Below are positions 1 through 3,402 of a stretch of 5,624 nucleotides of DNA, piece after piece. The notes beneath the pieces are model-generated. The model was not told the origin of the DNA. It searched no databases and was given only the letters and a program-made list of their open reading frames with translations. Each line of letters opens with the position of its first letter. Positions within the stretch are counted from its first letter, which is position 1. The position numbers were made by a program, and so were the translations under genes. Source of the stretch: CAZVIK01 sp964627045 (GTDB lineage Bacteria > Acidobacteriota > Terriglobia > Bryobacterales > Bryobacteraceae); contig CAZVIK010000239.1 in NCBI GenBank assembly GCA_964627045.1, forward strand, positions 1 to 5,624. Reading direction: 5' to 3'.

Positions 1-218
1 CACTTCTGCGCATCGATACGCGCGACCGGGACTTTTTGTTCGTTCACCTCCAAGTCCTGTATCCGCTGCTGAACCTGGTGCATCTGCTGAGCGAGCGCCT
101 TGGCCTGCTGCTTGAGCACGGCCAGATCCGGCCCGCCCGCCACGGCCGTTTCACTCGGGCTTGCCTCGGAACCCATGCCTTGCGCCAGCGCGGAACCCTG
201 TCCCATTCCGCTGCCCAT
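1..218 (-). CDS. Partial N-terminus of a Gly/Met-rich, coiled-coil, probable iron-sulphur (ferredoxin-like) protein
   Basis: The frame opens with ATG at 218 and stays open for 72 residues to the window edge, where the next codon begins TG. The first 18 or so residues are Gly/Met/Ser-rich (MGSGMGQGS...). Residues 31-57 form a Leu/Gln-rich heptad-like helix (LAVLKQQAKALAQQ, then VQQRIQDLE). Residues 62-72 read KVPVARIDAQK, followed by a codon that may be Cys. This layout resembles small proteins of the DUF5320 type joined to a 4Fe-4S ferredoxin domain, whose first cluster motif typically follows a phrase like 'A.VD..KC..C'. That match is from memory and the cluster cysteines lie outside the window, so the iron-sulphur call is inference. 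The edge codon could also be Trp or a TGA stop. A weak AGGA lies 11 bases upstream of the start. The composition differs from the tail genes, suggesting a host gene or phage cargo gene rather than a virion protein. Confidence 0.55.
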   Translation of the reverse strand, partial: MGSGMGQGSALAQGMGSEASPSETAVAGGPDLAVLKQQAKALAQQMHQVQQRIQDLEVNEQKVPVARIDAQK

Positions 219-230
219 GTAAAGCAGCGT

Positions 231-326
231 CCTATTTTCGCTAAAAAACGTCGTTACCGGTGCCGGACAAAACCCGCTTGGGTTCTGTCCGGCACCGGAA
301 AACGTCGTATCTTACGCGAAAATAGG
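231..326. repeat. 96-bp element bounded by 11-bp inverted repeats and containing a 19-bp hairpin
   Basis: CCTATTTTCGC at 231-241 is exactly inverted at 316-326 (GCGAAAATAGG). Between these arms sit two direct copies of AAAACGTCGT (245-254 and 299-308) flanking a 19-bp stem (257-275 with 280-298, loop GCTT). The element fills most of the gap between the stop at 357 and the start at 218. It could be a regulatory or terminator RNA, a small non-autonomous palindromic element, or a recombination site. I see no clear target-site duplication at its borders. The symmetry is directly visible; the function is not. Confidence 0.75.
243..298 (-). terminator. Strong 19-bp hairpin with a displaced U-tract; possible terminator after gene 797-357
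   Basis: On the minus-strand RNA, 298-280 pairs with 275-257 over 19 positions. The only non-Watson-Crick position is a G-U wobble; on the plus strand the same position would be an A-C mismatch, so the stem is better in minus-strand RNA. The loop is AAGC. A run of six U (positions 248-243) follows, but only after an 8-base spacer, so it is not a textbook intrinsic terminator. It could end the phage transcript about 60 bases after the stop at 357, or act as a 5' leader structure for the gene starting at 218. Confidence 0.45.
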
Positions 327-339
327 GGGGATTTTCGCG
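315..339. promoter_or_regulatory. Perfect 9-bp dyad with 7-base spacer (operator-like or RNA hairpin)
   Basis: CGCGAAAAT at 315-323 is exactly inverted as ATTTTCGCG at 331-339 around AGGGGGG. Its left arm overlaps the right arm of the 231/326 inverted repeat, so as RNA the two pairings exclude each other. As DNA the 25-bp dyad has the shape of a binding site for a dimeric repressor. A third related half-site (ATTTTCGC) lies at 234-241. The symmetry is seen directly; the regulatory role is inferred. Confidence 0.5.
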
Positions 340-356
340 GTCAAACGCGGCCCGAA

Positions 357-797
357 TCACGCATCGACGCCAGGCTCAAAGGGCCGGTACAACGACACTC
401 CTATTCCAGCGTCCATCAACGGCCGCCGGAGTTCATCACGGCCTCTATACGCCGGAAGCCCGATGGACACCGATTGAATGCCAACGGTGGCGAGTTGCGC
501 CGGCGTAGCCGCCTTCCACCCCGCCATGACCGCCGCCAGACTCGCCCGAATGAGCGAGCGCGCGTCCTGCGCCTTCGCGCCACGAATGGCCAACGTCAGT
601 TCCATCTCCTGCCGACCGGCTTCCAAGTCCCAACGGCCGCCACTCTCGAACAGACACGCCGCGCGGTCTGGTTGCGCCGGGAATTCAGGCTCCAGGATCA
701 GCGTCGATCCCGCTACCAGTCCAGTCGCCTGGCCATCCGATCCGGCGATGATCCACTGCCCAATTAACTGCAGCGCCGGCGTGTAGTCGATGAACAT
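357..797 (-). CDS. Putative phage tail-terminator / minor capsid-like protein (146 aa)
   Basis: The ATG at 797 was chosen because a perfect AGGAGG (809-804) lies six bases upstream. Longer in-frame extensions read through the terminator-like hairpin and the end of the previous gene. The protein is about 146 residues with no signal peptide or membrane segment. It begins MFIDYTPALQLIGQWI, then has an ACLFESGGRWD segment around residues 46-57, a strand followed by an amphipathic helix (ELTLAIRGAKAQDARSLIRA), then GLPAYRGRDELRRP and a final strand VSLYRPFEP. The series 'ES/TGG, strand ending RG, helix, then G-x-P-x-x-x-G-R-D-E-x-x-R-P and a closing strand' resembles the small tail-completion/minor capsid proteins that cap the tail tube of siphophages. 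This is judged by eye. Its position after the tail-tip genes is atypical for that family, which usually sits between head and major tail genes. Coding is very likely; the function is moderate. Confidence 0.8.
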   Translation of the reverse strand: MFIDYTPALQLIGQWIIAGSDGQATGLVAGSTLILEPEFPAQPDRAACLFESGGRWDLEAGRQEMELTLAIRGAKAQDARSLIRASLAAVMAGWKAATPAQLATVGIQSVSIGLPAYRGRDELRRPLMDAGIGVSLYRPFEPGVDA

Positions 798-803
798 TCC
801 CGG

Positions 804-809
804 CCTCCT
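804..809 (-). promoter_or_regulatory. Shine-Dalgarno AGGAGG that fixes the start at 797
   Basis: Minus-strand AGGAGG occupies 809-804, six bases before ATG at 797. It follows directly on the U-tract (816-810) of the upstream hairpin, so an RNA terminated at that hairpin would end just before this site. Confidence 0.85.
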
Positions 810-841
810 AAAAACAGGCGGTGGGACTATCGCCCACCGCC
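810..841 (-). terminator. Candidate intrinsic terminator between genes 2316-877 and 797-357
   Basis: On minus-strand RNA, GGCGGTGGG (841-833) pairs perfectly with CCCACCGCC (825-817) across a 7-base loop. UGUUUUU (816-810) follows at once. This is the classical GC stem plus U-tract layout, 36 bases beyond the stop codon at 877. It would end or weaken transcription after the membrane-protein gene. The next ribosome binding site begins immediately after the U-tract, so expression of gene 797-357 would depend on readthrough, on an unseen promoter, or on a switch in this structure. Confidence 0.65.
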
Positions 842-876
842 CCCGTCTTGGGCCGTAACGCCGGCCGCTAGGTATC

Positions 877-1725
877 TCACTTAGCCGGTTCGGGAGAAGC
901 CACTGGCTTCTTGACCAGCAGCGTCTCCAGCCAGCCCTGGAAACTCGTCTGCGCGGCCAGCATGGCTTCGTAGGTGGCCTGGCGCTGTTCAAAGTAACTC
1001 TTCAGCCCTTCGATGTACGCCGCCGCGTTTGCCGCGTTCTCGCAGATCCTGGCCTGCTGCGTACGCATGAAACTGACCGTGTTAGACATCTGCGTGAAGA
1101 GCCTGGCCTTCTGCTTATCCAAGGCTTCGGCGACGTTCGCCGGGATCATCCGGGTCTGCACGGACACCATGCGCTTCTCTTCCTTATATGCGTCACTGCC
1201 GTCAGCGGCCTTGACGGGTACTTTCTCCACGCGCTCTTCCATCGTCGTGACGGTCACAGTAGACGATCCGCGCGCGGCCGCGTCGAGAGCCAAGATTTTG
1301 GCCGTTTCCTTCTCCTCAAACTCCTTGACGAAGCGGTCCTCGAAGGCCAGATGCTGTTCGTTCAGTGCCTTGACGCTTCTGTCGAGCTGCTCGACGCCCC
1401 GACGCACGGCGGTTGTGTCTCCACAGCCGGCCACCAGGAACACCACGAGCAGCGCGGAGAGCGCCAGGATCCCGTTCGTTTTCGCCCATCCGAGCCAGCC
1501 CGTCACGGCACCCAGGATCTGCTGCGGGATCTGGTTTGCCTTGCGGGCGGCCTCGATGGCCTCCAGGTCGGCCTTCAGTTCGGAAGGGATGACCACGGCA
1601 CCGACCTGCAGGCCGGCGGTCGGAGACGGCACAACGTAGCCGTAGTAGGCCAGGATCTGCGGTGTGATCTGCGATTCCAGGATGCCATCCGCGATAGCCG
1701 CGGCGCGCGCTTCGCTCTCGGTCAT
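877..1725 (-). CDS. Likely independently translated 282-aa membrane-anchored coiled-coil protein (nested in the longer frame)
   Basis: ATG at 1725 has GGAGG (1737-1733) seven bases upstream, as good as any start in the window, and the protein begins MTESEARAAAIADG like a genuine N-terminus. Residues 1-80 are mostly helical and polar, with an amphipathic stretch around KADLEAIEAARKANQ. Residues 85-101 (ILALSALLVVFLVAGC) form one membrane helix ending in LVAGC. Residues 106-150 and 205-265 are charged, probably coiled-coil helices separated by a polar segment rich in Val/Thr/Lys. The C-terminus (KKPVASPEPAK) is Pro-rich. A one-helix anchor with a long coiled-coil tail, encoded just after tail-tip genes, would fit a lysis-cassette (inner spanin-like) or virion-associated membrane protein, but 282 residues is long for a spanin and no endolysin or holin gene is visible beside it. 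Function is not established. Confidence 0.6.
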   Translation of the reverse strand: MTESEARAAAIADGILESQITPQILAYYGYVVPSPTAGLQVGAVVIPSELKADLEAIEAARKANQIPQQILGAVTGWLGWAKTNGILALSALLVVFLVAGCGDTTAVRRGVEQLDRSVKALNEQHLAFEDRFVKEFEEKETAKILALDAAARGSSTVTVTTMEERVEKVPVKAADGSDAYKEEKRMVSVQTRMIPANVAEALDKQKARLFTQMSNTVSFMRTQQARICENAANAAAYIEGLKSYFEQRQATYEAMLAAQTSFQGWLETLLVKKPVASPEPAK

Positions 1726-2316
1726 GGTTGTTCCTCCGGTCAGGGGTCCGCCGGAAACATCCAGCTGTTGCTTATTTGATACGGACTTCCCGCATCCGCA
1801 CGGCTTCGACATCCCCACCACGATGGCGCCGTCGAGGCTCGGTTGCGGCGGTGACACGGCAGGCGGTGGTTCAGCCGGGTCATATAGTGCCATCGGCGGC
1901 GCGTCTGACTCGCTCATGGCCTTCCAGCGTCCCAACGGGCACGCTGCTTCAGCCTTCGATGTCTTCAGCCGTAACTCGCAACCGCAGCCATCCCGCGCCT
2001 CATCGCGAAGGACCTTCTGTAGCCGCGGGCGGCCGCAGTACTCCTTCTCGCCGTCTCGCCTGTAGAGACGCTGGCCGGCGCTATCCGCCGCCTGGCACGC
2101 GCGGCAGATATGCAGTCGCGCGGCGGCCGTCGTGGCCGGCGCCGCTCCGGAGACCATCCCGCGCACGAACCCGACGATACCCCACGTGCGCTTACCCGCC
2201 TGGGCGTGGGCCTCGTCTCCGGGGCGTAGCCTAGACAATCCGCCCTGGTCGTTGCGCCGCCATCCGGCGCGCGCGAGTGCGATGTCATCCAACCTTGTCA
2301 GTTCCGAGTATTTCAT
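877..2316 (-). CDS. 479-aa frame: zinc-ribbon-like N-terminal half fused in frame to a membrane-anchored coiled-coil half
   Basis: The ATG at 2316 overlaps the stop of the previous gene as ATGA and has GGAG (2330-2327) ten bases upstream; an in-frame ATG at 2421 lies deep inside the previous gene and was not used. Residues 1-60 start MKYSELTRLDDIALARAGWR. Residues 71-131 hold C71-x2-C74, C94, C111-x-C113 and C126 followed by PLGRW, a layout seen in small phage zinc-ribbon proteins that often end in CP-x-G-K/R-W. Residues 140-162 are Pro-rich. A second small Cys patch (KPCGCGKS) lies at 171-178. From residue 198 the sequence is a different kind of protein: a helix, a membrane segment at about 282-298, then a long helical tail. 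The abrupt change of character and a strong internal start at 1725 suggest two ancestral genes joined by loss of a stop, or deliberate dual translation. I do not recognise a named family for the whole. Confidence 0.65.
   Translation of the reverse strand: MKYSELTRLDDIALARAGWRRNDQGGLSRLRPGDEAHAQAGKRTWGIVGFVRGMVSGAAPATTAAARLHICRACQAADSAGQRLYRRDGEKEYCGRPRLQKVLRDEARDGCGCELRLKTSKAEAACPLGRWKAMSESDAPPMALYDPAEPPPAVSPPQPSLDGAIVVGMSKPCGCGKSVSNKQQLDVSGGPLTGGTTMTESEARAAAIADGILESQITPQILAYYGYVVPSPTAGLQVGAVVIPSELKADLEAIEAARKANQIPQQILGAVTGWLGWAKTNGILALSALLVVFLVAGCGDTTAVRRGVEQLDRSVKALNEQHLAFEDRFVKEFEEKETAKILALDAAARGSSTVTVTTMEERVEKVPVKAADGSDAYKEEKRMVSVQTRMIPANVAEALDKQKARLFTQMSNTVSFMRTQQARICENAANAAAYIEGLKSYFEQRQATYEAMLAAQTSFQGWLETLLVKKPVASPEPAK
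1732..1737 (-). promoter_or_regulatory. Internal Shine-Dalgarno GGAGGA for the nested start at 1725
   Basis: The bases GGAGGA (1737-1732) also encode Gly-Gly of the longer frame (LTGGTTM). Placement is optimal for ATG at 1725. No stop codon separates this start from the upstream zinc-ribbon region in the same frame, which makes it an in-frame internal initiation signal. Confidence 0.65.
1939..2106 (-). other. Zinc-ribbon-like domain coding segment
   Basis: This stretch encodes residues 71-126 of the 479-aa frame: CRAC, a single Cys in EYCGRP, then CGCELRLK and ACPLGRW. Six cysteines in the pattern C-x2-C-x19-C-x16-C-x-C-x12-C are compatible with one tetrahedral zinc site or more. The metal-binding role is inferred from spacing only. 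Confidence 0.55.
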
Positions 2317-3359
2317 GCCGTCGGTTCTCCGCAGCATTTGCAGTTCGGGTCTGTCGTACCGGGCGGGCAGGCGATCTGTCCGGCCGCGATGACACCTAGA
2401 TAGCGGCCAATGAATCGGCACTTGTCCTCTTTGTATTCTCGACGCGTGCTATCCAGGTAGAGTTTGCAGTCGGGTGTCGATGCCAGGCCAGGCTTTTCGT
2501 ACTCGCCCGTGCAGACGCACGGCAGGACCATCGGCCAATCATAGTCGGGCATGGTGCAGGGAGATGAAGAACACGTGATTTGCCACGCCACAGCGGCGAG
2601 GTAGCGCAAGTTGACCGCGCATACACAGTACCGGTTGGGCGTGCCGGACGGCTTGTTGTACGTGCACGACGTTCTGGCCGACGACGGCCAATACGATACT
2701 ATCCCGATTGGTTTGATTTGGTACCAGCAATCGCCGATCTGGAATTCCAAAGGCTCTTGCTGTGCGTACCACGCGTTTAGCGCGGCTTGGATCTCGGTAT
2801 GCTTACCCGCGATCCAATTGGTCCGCTCCATACCAGTGGCAAAGCAGAGCTCACCATCGGGGACGTACCGGAACAGCAGGTTGTTCGTGCCGGCCGCGCA
2901 CGGGCCTGGGCAATCGGCATCAGGCCCCCAGAACTCCCAGCGTAGATCTGTGCAGGCCGGTGAAAACGGCCACGCATTCGGGACAGCCTTTCCGACCCCG
3001 TTGTAGAGCCATCCCTCGGGCGGAGTGAATCGTCCCAACCACTCATTGAATAACGCGGTGGATGCGGCCCGGCTGCCGGCCAGGTTGCCCTCACCGTCAT
3101 AGGCGTTCACGCATGACGCACCACAGCCGAGGTTAGTGCCCGGGCACCCCAGAGGCGGGTTAGCCGGCTTCGTCAACACGATCTCCACATCCGCGCGTCC
3201 GACGCAGCCGTCCACATTCGGATTTGTAACGTTCGTTTCGAGATGCGTGAATCCTTCGGCTGGCGTGAAGGGGACGCCTTCGTTGGAATTCATTTTGCAG
3301 CACTTGCCGGACGCGCAGCAAACGCAGTCAACCCAGTCATGTCGGACACCATCTGGCAT
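2313..3359 (-). CDS. Cysteine-rich protein of unknown function (348 aa, 27 Cys), probable virion/tail-tip component
   Basis: ATG at 3359 has GGAG (3373-3370) ten bases upstream. The gene follows the hub gene by 43 bases and overlaps the next gene by ATGA, so it belongs to the same transcription unit. It encodes 27 cysteines in 348 residues, spread throughout: an N-terminal cluster C12-x-CC-x4-CC21, singles and pairs across the middle (72, 79, 83, 136, 150, 154, 172, 211, 232), paired C-x-C motifs at 245/247 and 281/283, and a C-terminal cluster ending CKCCGEPTA. It is also rich in Trp, Pro, Gly and Tyr, as in secreted or particle-surface proteins. There is no signal peptide or membrane helix, consistent with assembly into a virion. 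I do not recognise a family. The terminal CC clusters could bind metal, while the central cysteines look more like a disulphide-stabilised fold. Its place after the hub gene would suit a receptor-binding or tail-tip accessory protein. Confidence 0.85.
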   Translation of the reverse strand: MPDGVRHDWVDCVCCASGKCCKMNSNEGVPFTPAEGFTHLETNVTNPNVDGCVGRADVEIVLTKPANPPLGCPGTNLGCGASCVNAYDGEGNLAGSRAASTALFNEWLGRFTPPEGWLYNGVGKAVPNAWPFSPACTDLRWEFWGPDADCPGPCAAGTNNLLFRYVPDGELCFATGMERTNWIAGKHTEIQAALNAWYAQQEPLEFQIGDCWYQIKPIGIVSYWPSSARTSCTYNKPSGTPNRYCVCAVNLRYLAAVAWQITCSSSPCTMPDYDWPMVLPCVCTGEYEKPGLASTPDCKLYLDSTRREYKEDKCRFIGRYLGVIAAGQIACPPGTTDPNCKCCGEPTA

Positions 3360-3402
3360 ATTGGCATGTCTCCGGGTGGGCGGGCAGGAGGCCCGCGGCC
3401 CA

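Noticed and set aside
309..344. TTGACC (344-339) and TAAGAT (314-309) on the minus strand as a promoter for the gene at 218
   Set aside because: The spacer is 24 bases, too long for a normal sigma-70 promoter, and closer -10 candidates give too short a spacer.
36..767. Long plus-strand open frame (243 codons)
   Set aside because: It crosses the hairpin region and lies antisense to a gene with a perfect ribosome binding site. Its product is Arg/Pro/Gln-rich without any recognisable motif.
1013..1639. Plus-strand open frame of 208 codons
   Set aside because: It is antisense to the membrane coiled-coil gene and rich in Ser/Ala/Thr/Arg, as expected from reading a GC-rich gene backwards. No good start signal.
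1783..1812. GCGKS phrase in SKPCGCGKS, suggestive of a Walker A nucleotide-binding loop
   Set aside because: The glycine required four residues before GKS is Lys here, there is no following Walker B context, and the segment is a short Cys-rich linker.
3380..3396. 6-bp GC hairpin (GCGGGC/GCCCGC) between the hub and Cys-rich genes
   Set aside because: Short stem, no U-tract, and short GC palindromes are expected by chance in this composition. The genes appear co-transcribed.
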